The notes under the pieces: generated by a model | The model's database searches: none | Seen by the model: only the letters and a program-made list of their open reading frames with translations | Told to the model about the DNA's origin: nothing | Position numbers and translations under genes: made by a program | In this document: in pieces, positions 32,285 to 41,291 of the stretch | Layout: the number at the start of each line of letters is the position of its first letter | Numbering within the stretch: position 1 is the first letter of the stretch | Assembly (NCBI GenBank): GCA_030614715.1 | Contig: JAUWTM010000014.1 | Location: 1-41,777 of the forward strand | Direction of reading: 5' to 3' | DNA from: Planctomycetota bacterium | GTDB taxonomy: Bacteria; JAJVIF01; JAPKYR01 | DNA: 41,777 bases

Positions 32285-34630
32285 CTAGAAATATTCAAGG
32301 CAGGTGAGTCTCATGGACCCTACTCCTGCCGGCAGGTCGTCATGAACTACGTAGATTTCGAAGGTATCCGGATCGACGTCCATTGCCAAGCCGTGCCCGG
32401 GGAATGGCCCTATCAGGAAAAGCGGATTCTGCCAGTCGTCAATTGGATCATCGTCGAACACGTCGAAGATCTGAATGTACCATGCCGCGGTATCGAATGT
32501 GTACAGTACCGCGACCCAGTTATGCTCGGGATACTGGTCGGCTCCCATGTAAATTTCATTGGACAGCGTGGGAAGGACATCCACGTCCACAAGACTTGGC
32601 TGCTCGAGTACCGGCCACGGTATTCCACCGCCAAGCATCGTGCTGTCGTACGTCCTCAGGTGCTGGAAGCCGTCCGGATAGCTGTAATTAACCAGCCAGA
32701 CGTCAAGTTCGCGATCGTTGAAGAATCCACCGCCGGGACGGTTTTCACCGGTGTAAACGTGTGTGGTGAACGGATTCAGTTCACCATCCGGTTCGTCGTC
32801 TACTCCCATTGCTACAACGTGGTCGTAACTGACGCCCTTTGTCACCGAAGCTCCTGAGAGATCGTCCATAAGCGGCAGGTAAGCCCTGAGGACTTCGCTG
32901 GGATCATCGTAAGGCTCAGATATCCTGTGCAGCGACACAGTTGTCGGGACGCTGTAACCGGTCGTTCCATCGAACGCATATAACGAGTAAATCGGGTCGC
33001 CAAACGTGTTGCCGTAACCGCCCGACAGGTCCTTCGACAGCTCGAGATACGGAGATGTAAAGTCAAGCGATCCGGTATACCAGCTGAACGTGTATATTCC
33101 ACCGTTGATGTGCATGTTTGTGCAATGTCTGACCCAATACTCACCGTTAACAGGAGTGTCAGAATCAGAAATTACACCGAATGCACCCTGGGCTGCTGCA
33201 TCCAGACGTGTCACCGGTTTCAACCAGTTGCCGGGATAACCAGCCAGTTCGATCCAGTGATCGAATTCACGGTTGTAGCCTATGTATTTTCCGCTTGTGT
33301 CGTTGAAGAACACCAGCATCGAATCTCCGGGTATTATTGCCCATGGCTCAGGCGGATCGGAGATTACCGTCATATCGGTGAAAGCACCCGATGGTCCGGG
33401 ACCCGGGAATGGCAGGGCCTCAAAAGTGTCCTCGCGCGGCCGCCAGGTCTTTGCCACATCAACTACCGGCAGTGTGAAGATGTTATACGCCCTGACATCC
33501 TCCCCTACAACGCTCATGCCCCAGTCCTCGACCACGATCAGGAGGTCGCTTCCGCCATCCTCCGTTTTCGCGTAGCCGGTTTCGTTGTCAACGGTGTACG
33601 TATACCTGAACTGATCATCACTCATTGGTGTGTTGCCTGCCGGGTCGATCGATCTTACACCGTAGAACAGGTCCGGAGCTTCGAGTGTGATCGTAGAGAT
33701 TGTCTCCCATCCCTGGTGATCGAAAATATCGAAGGTTACATCGGCGTAACCGCCCTGTTGTGTCAGGAAGTTATCGTCGATGGTCATTGACATCTGGTAC
33801 GGTTCCCGTGAGTTGGCTGAGGGTGGGAAATCGTCCCATACAGGTTCTGTCACGGGCCAGTGCAGCGGGAATGACCAGCTTGCGTCGATTGAATATGCGA
33901 ATTTTATAAAGGTCTGAGGTTCAGCGCGTATTTCGTACTCAACCGGGATAATGTAGCCGGGTTTAAACATCTGCCTGTTATCGTGCGAGTAGAAAATCTT
34001 GAAAGGGTGCAGGTTGCCGACGATCGAAGCCTCACTTGGATGCGTCAGGCGTCCCCTCCTGTATTGATATAACTGCGTACCCTCGTACGCGGTTTCCCTG
34101 TTGAAATGGGTAGTGTAGCCATCGGCGTTAATAATCCTGCGTGAAGCGAATAAAGAAACCTCAACAGCGTCCCTGTCTCGAACGAAATGATTGGGGAACG
34201 ACGTTTCAGCATCGAAAATTGCCACACCCCGAACATCAAATCCGGTAAGATCCAGCCTGTCAGGGTTTGCAGGATGCTCGATGGTCACCTCGACAACAAG
34301 AGTCTGGTTATTTGACCAGTAGAGGTTTGTCAGCCTTACACAGTTCAGGCATCCCCATCCCTCCAGCATCTGGAGAACATTGTAATGTATCTCCAGGTTG
34401 CGTTGAGGCACAATCTCCGACGTCATACCGCCCGTGTCAATGGTAATGTCGTACATCCCCCACGTGTACCTGCCGTTGCTGCTCGACTGGTTGCCCGAGG
34501 TGCTGCTACCCTCGTTAAGAAGGTCAGGTGCTGTCGGACCTGAACCTCCACAGCCCGAAATGAGCATCGCGAGCAGCAGTAGTATCCCTGTTTGCAGGAG
34601 CCTTCGTCGCATTTGAATATTATCGCTCAC
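32285..34630 (-). CDS. Giant lipoprotein, family member A
   Basis: 781 residues from GTG 34630, chosen over the ATG at 34612 because GGAGGT stands five bases before it. Lipobox ISGC (Cys about 27) is followed by GGSGPTAP. Conserved family points: GFDVRGVAIFDAE, RRIINADGYTTHFNRE, FIKFAYSIDASWSFPL, DDFPPSANSREPYQMSM, TITLEAPDLFYGVRSIDP, EDGGSDLLIVVEDWG and AYNIFTLPVVDV. A C-terminal half shared with member B ends GHGLAMDVDPDTFEIYVVHDD. I recognise no enzyme motif. The segments look beta-rich throughout and the protein is presumably displayed on the cell surface. It is the nearest to deoA of three tandem members, with its own terminator. Confidence 0.75.
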   Translation of the reverse strand: MSDNIQMRRRLLQTGILLLLAMLISGCGGSGPTAPDLLNEGSSTSGNQSSSNGRYTWGMYDITIDTGGMTSEIVPQRNLEIHYNVLQMLEGWGCLNCVRLTNLYWSNNQTLVVEVTIEHPANPDRLDLTGFDVRGVAIFDAETSFPNHFVRDRDAVEVSLFASRRIINADGYTTHFNRETAYEGTQLYQYRRGRLTHPSEASIVGNLHPFKIFYSHDNRQMFKPGYIIPVEYEIRAEPQTFIKFAYSIDASWSFPLHWPVTEPVWDDFPPSANSREPYQMSMTIDDNFLTQQGGYADVTFDIFDHQGWETISTITLEAPDLFYGVRSIDPAGNTPMSDDQFRYTYTVDNETGYAKTEDGGSDLLIVVEDWGMSVVGEDVRAYNIFTLPVVDVAKTWRPREDTFEALPFPGPGPSGAFTDMTVISDPPEPWAIIPGDSMLVFFNDTSGKYIGYNREFDHWIELAGYPGNWLKPVTRLDAAAQGAFGVISDSDTPVNGEYWVRHCTNMHINGGIYTFSWYTGSLDFTSPYLELSKDLSGGYGNTFGDPIYSLYAFDGTTGYSVPTTVSLHRISEPYDDPSEVLRAYLPLMDDLSGASVTKGVSYDHVVAMGVDDEPDGELNPFTTHVYTGENRPGGGFFNDRELDVWLVNYSYPDGFQHLRTYDSTMLGGGIPWPVLEQPSLVDVDVLPTLSNEIYMGADQYPEHNWVAVLYTFDTAAWYIQIFDVFDDDPIDDWQNPLFLIGPFPGHGLAMDVDPDTFEIYVVHDDLPAGVGSMRLTCLEYF

Positions 34631-34721
34631 GAATGACCTCCGCGGACCCTGAATTATCGATAGAAAACATACGGTAAGGCCCGTGAATGGATATGAGCCT
34701 GGAGTCGATTAATCGGATCAA

Positions 34722-34770
34722 GCCCGGCGGTGTTTAATTACTATTAATATCCTTTAAAGCACCGCCGGGC
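34722..34770. repeat. Perfect 11-bp inverted repeat with 27-base spacer
   Basis: GCCCGGCGGTG (34722-34732) and CACCGCCGGGC (34760-34770) are exact reverse complements. The spacer is AT-rich. It lies between members A and B of the lipoprotein family. There is no U-run on either side, so it may be an RNA stem or a protein-binding site rather than a terminator. Confidence 0.7.
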
Positions 34771-34794
34771 GTGTTACATTCATCCTGAAAATTG

Positions 34795-34809
34795 CCTGAT
34801 TAAATCAGG
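34795..34809 (-). terminator. Possible terminator just after family member B
   Basis: CCTGAT (34795-34800) pairs with ATCAGG (34804-34809) around a three-base loop, and on the minus strand CAATTTT follows. It begins one base beyond the stop codon at 34811. The stem is short and the U-run weak. Confidence 0.35.
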
Positions 34810-34810
34810 A

Positions 34811-37174
34811 TCAATAGAAGTACTCATACACCGTCATGTATTGTATGGCGGTGTCGTCCTTGCTGAGCACGTAGACCTCGAAGTACGCCAGATCCACATC
34901 CATCGCCATCGGTTTGAAATTCGCACCGAGTATCGGCGACAGTGTCGATGTGTAGCTCGGTAGATACGGGTCGTTACCCGGGCTGTCCGGTGCTGGATTC
35001 AGCGGATCATAGAACGCCAGCCAGTAATGCGTGTTGTTAGTCATCAGAACGCACAACCAGTCAAAGCCGGCAACAGTTTCACCAATAATCGTGACGTTGC
35101 TGTACCTTGACGGTACAACTTCGATATCGATTGCATATGCACCCGGGAAGGCATTCTTGATGTCGGCGTCTGTAAGTGTCCAGATTGGATTGATCGGGAG
35201 GTTCGAGAAGTTGATATCGAACCCCTCAATCTCGCTTGCGCCCATCAGATCGGTTTCAAGCACGTAGTACGCATGGTGAAGGTTATCGAAACCTGTCGAG
35301 TAGCTGTCTATCGCACTACGCAGCCGGTCAATTGACGGATTAATGGCCTGAGGAACAAATCCCGCGTTAATCATCGGCAGATCCGCTCTGAATACATTCT
35401 GTGGTGGCGGTACGCCATACGGCTCCCCGACCATAAGTACATGGCAGACTGCCGGTATCGCACCTGAGTCATACGCAAACAGGCCGTACACCGGGTCAAG
35501 CATGACATTACCGAATCCTGTAGTTACGTCCCTGATTGTCTCAAGGTAGGCAGCTACAGTACCGTCATCGGTTCCGGTATGCCATGAGAACTGGTACTGG
35601 CCGCAGAAGTTGAACATGTTCTGGGTATGCCTGACCTCGTAGTTCGTGCCGCTGATGGCAGTAGTACTCGTGCTGCCCAGCCCGAACCAGCCATTGATGG
35701 TGGCATCGACGCTATGCGGATAATACAGCCACGATGGTGAGTTGCCGGGATACCCGAACTTAATGGCTGTTGAGTCCAGTTCCCTGTCCCAGCAGATAAA
35801 CTGCTCGTCTACATCATTAAAGAGCAGGATCTCCGGCTCACCGGCAAACAGGTCGCATTCCGGATCAGGAAAACTGATGATTGCCAGGTCGGGACTTCCG
35901 TTGGAAAGTGACGAAGGTTCTATCAACGGAGCAACAAGCGGAACGTTAACGAATGAGTCGTCACCGTTCCTGTCCCTCCAGAATCCCGGAATGTCTGCGA
36001 CCGGAACTTTCAGGATGTTATAAGCAGTAAGGTCGGGATTGACCACTGAATTTTCAACGTCCTCGACCACTATCAGCAGATCGCTTCCCCCGCCTGTCGT
36101 CGTGGCATTACCCTTTGTATTAGGAACGGTCACTTCGTAACGTGCCGTGTCGGGGAATGGGAATCCGATCGGTGCTCCGGGATCCAGAGTTCCGAAGAAC
36201 AGGTCCGGAGCCTCGACGTGAATATGTGAGAACACTGTCGCATCCTGCCAGTCCGACACGTCGAACTGGACCACAGCGCTGCCACCGATCTTGGTCATTG
36301 AGTTTGTTGTTACACCTGCTGAGATCTGGAAAGGTTCCAGGCAGTGAGCTGACGGTGGAAAATCGTCCTCTGGAGTCGGTGAGATCGGCAGGTTAATCGG
36401 TTGTTCCCAGTTAGCATCTACGGCATACGCAAAAGTGAGCGGTCCGGGCGGAAAATCGAACTCGTATGTCCGCGTATTACCCTGACCCGGCATGAACAGA
36501 CGACCAACCGGATCGGTCCAGAAGGCCTTGTAACCATGAAGGTTGCCTTCAATAAAATATTCATCCGGTGATGCATAGATCCCCTTGATATAGCCGAACA
36601 GCTGGGGATGGAAAACCTCGGGAGCTGTCCATCTGTTCCATAGTGTAGTATATCCGTCAGCATTCAACAGCCTTCTGGATGCATATATGGGTGTCAGGTC
36701 CCCATAGACGTCCTTGATGATTGTTGAAATGAAGACCTTTTCGGCCGGCAGTATCGCAATGCCCCTCACATCGCGACCGATCAACTGCTCGCTGGTTGGG
36801 AACGGATGTCTCAGGTAAACGTCCACCAGCAGAGTGCCGGTGTCAGACCATGAGACGTTCTCAATGAAAAGGTTATACGTGCCCGGTGGGTTCTGAAGGT
36901 AACCCACCACATTGAAGTGGAACTGGGCTTCCCTGATGGGCTCCACATCGATCGCAGTATGATCCGCGTTCAGGTGGAACAGGTAATAACCCCAAAGGAA
37001 ATTATTGGTGTCCTGTTCAGAATTCGATCCCTGTCCTTCGATACCGGGAGTCAATCCTACGTCCGTGCCGGACATGTCCGGCAAGATTGCACCTCCACTG
37101 CCGGAGCATCCAAATAATCCGATAACCAGAATAACGGTCAGTATCGGCGCAATGCACAGACTTCTCGATGGCAT
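34811..37174 (-). CDS. Giant lipoprotein, family member B
   Basis: 787 residues from the ATG at 37174, chosen because GGAGG lies five bases upstream (the frame is open to 37234). Lipobox LFGC at about Cys23. Shared with member A: LLVDVYLRHPFPTSEQ, GRDVRGIAILPAEKVF, RRLLNADGYTTLWNR, FAYAVDANWEQPINLP, DDFPPSAHCLEPFQIS, HIHVEAPDLFFGTLDP, GGGSDLLIVVEDVENS, AYNILKVPVADIPGFWRDRN and FKPMAMDVDLAYFEVYVLSKDD. Beta-rich throughout, no recognisable catalytic site. Promoter at 37279-37307, so it is probably transcribed separately from the PKD member. Confidence 0.75.
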   Translation of the reverse strand: MPSRSLCIAPILTVILVIGLFGCSGSGGAILPDMSGTDVGLTPGIEGQGSNSEQDTNNFLWGYYLFHLNADHTAIDVEPIREAQFHFNVVGYLQNPPGTYNLFIENVSWSDTGTLLVDVYLRHPFPTSEQLIGRDVRGIAILPAEKVFISTIIKDVYGDLTPIYASRRLLNADGYTTLWNRWTAPEVFHPQLFGYIKGIYASPDEYFIEGNLHGYKAFWTDPVGRLFMPGQGNTRTYEFDFPPGPLTFAYAVDANWEQPINLPISPTPEDDFPPSAHCLEPFQISAGVTTNSMTKIGGSAVVQFDVSDWQDATVFSHIHVEAPDLFFGTLDPGAPIGFPFPDTARYEVTVPNTKGNATTTGGGSDLLIVVEDVENSVVNPDLTAYNILKVPVADIPGFWRDRNGDDSFVNVPLVAPLIEPSSLSNGSPDLAIISFPDPECDLFAGEPEILLFNDVDEQFICWDRELDSTAIKFGYPGNSPSWLYYPHSVDATINGWFGLGSTSTTAISGTNYEVRHTQNMFNFCGQYQFSWHTGTDDGTVAAYLETIRDVTTGFGNVMLDPVYGLFAYDSGAIPAVCHVLMVGEPYGVPPPQNVFRADLPMINAGFVPQAINPSIDRLRSAIDSYSTGFDNLHHAYYVLETDLMGASEIEGFDINFSNLPINPIWTLTDADIKNAFPGAYAIDIEVVPSRYSNVTIIGETVAGFDWLCVLMTNNTHYWLAFYDPLNPAPDSPGNDPYLPSYTSTLSPILGANFKPMAMDVDLAYFEVYVLSKDDTAIQYMTVYEYFY

Positions 37175-37278
37175 ATCAGCCTCCATTAAATTGTCTACCG
37201 GCCCCGTGGGGGGGTCGGAGGAATTTCTGATCAATTGAATCGAACGGGATACGAGAAACGATTAGAGGATGTATTATC

Positions 37279-37307
37279 AATATATAGCCAGTCATAGGCA
37301 TTGTCAA
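37279..37307 (-). promoter_or_regulatory. Sigma70 promoter of lipoprotein family member B
   Basis: On the minus strand TTGACA (37307-37302) and TATATT (37284-37279) are separated by 17 bases, near consensus. The predicted start is near 37272, and the leader of about 98 bases contains a GC-rich hairpin (about 37195-37217) before the SD at 37174. Confidence 0.7.
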
Positions 37308-37359
37308 GGCATCGCATTCAATTGCATAATATTTCAAGCATGAAAACCCGGCACTGTTA

Positions 37360-40300
37360 CTATCCACCCAGATCAAACCAGTCGAGTGGAGCGGCAAACT
37401 GGTCAATCCAGCCCAGACAGCACGCTTCGAGCGCAAATACAGAGTCATCGAGACCCATGTTACAGGCTGCAGCCCTGATGCCCCAGTAACCGAACTCAGC
37501 AGTTCCCAGTATATTCAGATCTCCATCGATTCGTGTAACATAGCCAGTGTTTATGCCGCCAAAAACTTCGATTCGGCAGGCAGTACTTTCCACCATGAGA
37601 GCCACTTTATCGGTCACGATGTCCATATGTATTGACGGCCCACCAAGAACATCGTCAAGTTGACCGGCAATGTTGCCAAGATGGTTAACCTCGACGACTT
37701 TTCCGCGACCGCCGTCATTCACTGCAAGATACAATGAATGGTTCCAGATACTGAATTCCATATCGTCCACAACACCCAGATCTTGAACCGGGCTGACATC
37801 CCAGATATTGCACTCATTTAACTCGTAAAGGGGTGCATCGTACTTATAGATTTTGCCGCCACCGAATGCAAACAAGTAATTGTCCCCGTCGAAACAGATC
37901 GAGGTCAAAGGTGTACCGACAACAATGTTCAGCAGGGTCTCAAGAGTGATATCGAACTCGCCAGTTGCCACGTACAGATTGATAGTACCAGCGTTCAGGC
38001 CGCTGAGAGCGACGAGACCACTCATTGTTGTGTCTATGGAGCGAACCCAGCTGGCCTCCTCGAGAAGCGGCACCGGATCCGGCATATTTGGTGGCATTAC
38101 TGAATACAGCGCGCCTGAAATCACCATGATGAATTTGCCATTGGCAAGGAATGCCAGGTCATTTACTGCAGAGGTATTGGTGTGCTCGAGAATCTGCTGC
38201 GCTCCCATAAACCTGTGAGGCATTGCGCCTTCGCAACTCGGTGGTATCGATGGGGGTATGTACAACGGGTCGCTAACCAGGATGGTTATTAGCTCATCAA
38301 GCTGGTCCGGGACTCCCATATCATCAGTGACCCGAAGGTCGACGTTGTACAATCCTACCTCTGAGAAGACGAAATTGGCGTTCCCCTGGGAATCGGTGTA
38401 ATCCTGCCATCCATTGCCATCATCAAAGTCCCACTCCCAGGACAGTATCTCACCGTCGGGATCAACGCTGCTGTCGGTAAATATCAATTGCTGACCTGCG
38501 AATGGTGCTGCGCAGTTTACCTCGGCGATGGCTTCCGGAGGGAAGTTACTTCCAGCCGGCATAACGGTGATCATCAGTGGTTCATCGAGTATGTCCCATG
38601 CGCCCAGAGAATCGGTGACCTTCAGATCTACATAGTACTCACCCTCGAAATCGTACTGCTTGCTTGCGAGAATGAACGGACTGTCATCGTATTCACCATC
38701 GAAATCAAGGTCCCATTGCCAGCTTGTCGGGTTTCCATCCTCAGGGTCGTATGAATCGTTTCCGTCAAAGAAGACGATATCACCCTCAAATACGAAGGTC
38801 TGGCTGGCGTTTGCAATCGCCACAGGCGGCTGGTTACCGCCCTCCACGACCTGGATTATCAGTTTGTCATCGAGCGTGTCGCAAAGCCCGGGTGTATCAC
38901 AAACCCGAACGTCCACATGGTATTCTCCGGGTGTATCGTAGAACCAGTCCACTTCAGGTGTGAAGGCATCGAAGTACGCACCGTCTCCGGTCAGATCCCA
39001 TGCAAGGAAAGCAGGATCGCCCTCCTCTGGATCGTATGAATCGGTTGCATCGAAGTGAACGATCTCATCGACCGCGACCAGGTATTTTGATGCTTCAGCT
39101 ATAGCCACAGGCGGCTGATTCGGCTCACCGGTGACCTCGATACTGATCAGTGTGTCGAGAGTGTCCTCCTGATCCTTCGAGTCAGTGACCTTCAGGTCGA
39201 CTTCATAGGTGCCGGGATCCCAGTACTGCCAGAACACAATTCCTGTGAAGGCATCTGAGTATGTCTTTGCACCGAGTAGGTCCCAGAAGTACATCGTGAC
39301 GTCGCCATCCTCAGGGTCAAACGATCCGGTTCCATCGAAGGTGATGATCTCGCCGACCTCTGCTGTCAGCTTATCCGCAGTTGCTACCGCTGTTGGCGGC
39401 AGATCGCTCGAATCGCTGACCTGAATTTCAATGGTCTCATCGAGAGTGTCACCAAGGCCGCCGGAGTCCTTCACGAGGACGTCCACGTAGTATGTTCCCT
39501 CAGTATCCCAGCTGTATGTAACTTCCGAGCCTGTATCGTCATCGTACGTGCCGTCTTCATCGAGGTCCCACTCGTATGATGCAACGGTACCATCCTCAGC
39601 ATCGTACGATGCACTTGCATCGAACGTCACTATTTCATCGAGATCCACTTCGGTTTTATCAGCTTCAGCGACCGCGACAGGTGGTGTGTTACCGGATGGG
39701 CTTACGGTTACTACCAACGGTGCGTCAAGCACGTCTGTAAGCCCGCCACTGTCTGTAACAAGCACATTCACCGGGAAAGAACCGATATCGTTGTATGTGA
39801 AATCCATTTCGGCAATAAAGCCATCGTCGAATTCACCGTCACCATCGAGATCCCATGCGAACGATGTGAGCTCTGCATCCTCCGGGTCCGTTGACCCTGA
39901 TGCGTCGAAATGGACCTCGGTTCCCACCGGAACACCGTAGTTCGAAACAGTGCCATGGGCCGTTGGCCGCGTATTTATTCCATCGTCGTATACGACCATC
40001 CCGCCCATCTGGTAGTTTGCATATTCAATTATGATGTTGGGATTCACCAGGTCAGGACCGCTGCCCAGCTCGTCCTGAGATTTTACCAGCACCCTGTAAA
40101 TACCCGGAGTAGCAGTTGAATCATTAGTCAACTGCCTGTAGAACATGTAACGTCCGTCCTCCGACCATGCCTCATTCATATTCAGGGTACCGCCGAAAAG
40201 GTCCGGGACTTCGATCTCCGTGAAATCGACATTGTCCTGCCAGTCGAAAACTTCTATTATCGCCGTTCCCTCGGCGAGGAATGTATCTGCAATCGGGTCG

Positions 40301-41064
40301 ATGTAAATAATGTTGACCTCGTACGGGTCGGCCATATTCGGGTCGGTCGAGACATCGTCTTCATCGTAAAAAAGCGGGTCAGACCATGTTGCATCGAGTG
40401 CATAAAGGAATGCTGCATCCTCTGGTTCGAGTGACGGGAACTGGCACGTAACGTGCTCCTGGGCTGACGTCATGTTGGCAAATATTCGCATTGGCAGCTC
40501 AGTATTGAAGGCAACATAAGGATTCAACTCGGCTGTGTAATAGCCGCCAACATCGTAAGCCGTTGTCCAGCCATCTGCATTGAGTATCTGTGTCGCAACA
40601 GGACCAATGGTGAATCCGAAATCCTCGTTGGATTTGAAGATACCGATACCCCGCATATCGAAGACATCCGCATATGAATCGGGAACCGGATGTGTAACGA
40701 GGATATCCAGGTTGCAGATCGCGGTATCGAAATCTATTTCAAGGTTGATAAAATCGAGGCAGGCTGCAACCGGATTACAGTAGATCGGTATCAGCTGGAT
40801 CAGGTCGAGGTGCAGCATCGCTGTCCTCAGATCGAGAACCTCGATTGAATTCGTTTCTGCGTTTATTCGCACTTCGACAAGTGAGAGAAGCTGATGCCCT
40901 CCCCCTGATGTGTTCCGTGAGAAACCTACCGGGTCTGAACCGGTACTGAGTCCCGGCTGGTCTACAGGTTCCGGAGCGGTTGGACCACTTCCTCCCTGAC
41001 AACCCAGAATAAGGAATACGAGAACTGGAACCAGGTATACAAAAATATGGTTGCGCAGCAGCAT
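37360..41064 (-). CDS. Giant PKD-repeat lipoprotein, family member C
   Basis: 1234 residues from the ATG at 41064 (GGAGGT seven bases upstream; a GTG at 41073 is part of that SD). Lipobox LILGC with Cys22, then GGSGPTAPEP as in member A. The family N-terminal module spans about residues 60-360: FDMRGIGIFKSNEDF, QILNADGWTTAYD, FLYALDATWSDPL, MADPYEVNII, IEVPDLFGGTLNMN. About six PKD domains follow (roughly residues 370-925), each with a PPVAxAxA opening, a DPEDG turn, an FxWDLDxDG core and a D(S)xGLxDxLD end. The C-terminal 300 residues contain blade-like segments (SICFDGDNYLFAFGGGKIYKYD) suggesting a propeller. No catalytic motif is visible. It is divergent from serS. Confidence 0.8.
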   Translation of the reverse strand: MLLRNHIFVYLVPVLVFLILGCQGGSGPTAPEPVDQPGLSTGSDPVGFSRNTSGGGHQLLSLVEVRINAETNSIEVLDLRTAMLHLDLIQLIPIYCNPVAACLDFINLEIDFDTAICNLDILVTHPVPDSYADVFDMRGIGIFKSNEDFGFTIGPVATQILNADGWTTAYDVGGYYTAELNPYVAFNTELPMRIFANMTSAQEHVTCQFPSLEPEDAAFLYALDATWSDPLFYDEDDVSTDPNMADPYEVNIIYIDPIADTFLAEGTAIIEVFDWQDNVDFTEIEVPDLFGGTLNMNEAWSEDGRYMFYRQLTNDSTATPGIYRVLVKSQDELGSGPDLVNPNIIIEYANYQMGGMVVYDDGINTRPTAHGTVSNYGVPVGTEVHFDASGSTDPEDAELTSFAWDLDGDGEFDDGFIAEMDFTYNDIGSFPVNVLVTDSGGLTDVLDAPLVVTVSPSGNTPPVAVAEADKTEVDLDEIVTFDASASYDAEDGTVASYEWDLDEDGTYDDDTGSEVTYSWDTEGTYYVDVLVKDSGGLGDTLDETIEIQVSDSSDLPPTAVATADKLTAEVGEIITFDGTGSFDPEDGDVTMYFWDLLGAKTYSDAFTGIVFWQYWDPGTYEVDLKVTDSKDQEDTLDTLISIEVTGEPNQPPVAIAEASKYLVAVDEIVHFDATDSYDPEEGDPAFLAWDLTGDGAYFDAFTPEVDWFYDTPGEYHVDVRVCDTPGLCDTLDDKLIIQVVEGGNQPPVAIANASQTFVFEGDIVFFDGNDSYDPEDGNPTSWQWDLDFDGEYDDSPFILASKQYDFEGEYYVDLKVTDSLGAWDILDEPLMITVMPAGSNFPPEAIAEVNCAAPFAGQQLIFTDSSVDPDGEILSWEWDFDDGNGWQDYTDSQGNANFVFSEVGLYNVDLRVTDDMGVPDQLDELITILVSDPLYIPPSIPPSCEGAMPHRFMGAQQILEHTNTSAVNDLAFLANGKFIMVISGALYSVMPPNMPDPVPLLEEASWVRSIDTTMSGLVALSGLNAGTINLYVATGEFDITLETLLNIVVGTPLTSICFDGDNYLFAFGGGKIYKYDAPLYELNECNIWDVSPVQDLGVVDDMEFSIWNHSLYLAVNDGGRGKVVEVNHLGNIAGQLDDVLGGPSIHMDIVTDKVALMVESTACRIEVFGGINTGYVTRIDGDLNILGTAEFGYWGIRAAACNMGLDDSVFALEACCLGWIDQFAAPLDWFDLGG

Positions 41065-41223
41065 TTTGCGCACCTCCGTACAAGGTTGGGAACATCTTAT
41101 TTTACTCTAACTACAATATACAACGCAATGCAAGAAGTGTCTTTACTGTATAAAACCACGGTTAACAACCTGTTTACCGTGTATTTTTCCCTTAATACCA
41201 GTCAAACGGAACCGGACTCAGGT

Positions 41224-41251
41224 TTGACAACCGTAATCCTGCTCGTATACT
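41224..41251 (+). promoter_or_regulatory. Sigma70 promoter of serS
   Basis: TTGACA (41224-41229) and TATACT (41246-41251) are separated by 16 bases. The predicted start is near 41258 and the leader is about 34 bases. Confidence 0.7.
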
Positions 41252-41291
41252 AGCGCTCGATTCTATCAAACGTCCGTGGAGCTGACTCAAC

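Noticed and set aside
33110-33790. Plus-strand ORFs opposite the giant lipoproteins (also 32342-32857)
   Set aside because: They are frame shadows of a clearly coding lipoprotein; the translations look random.
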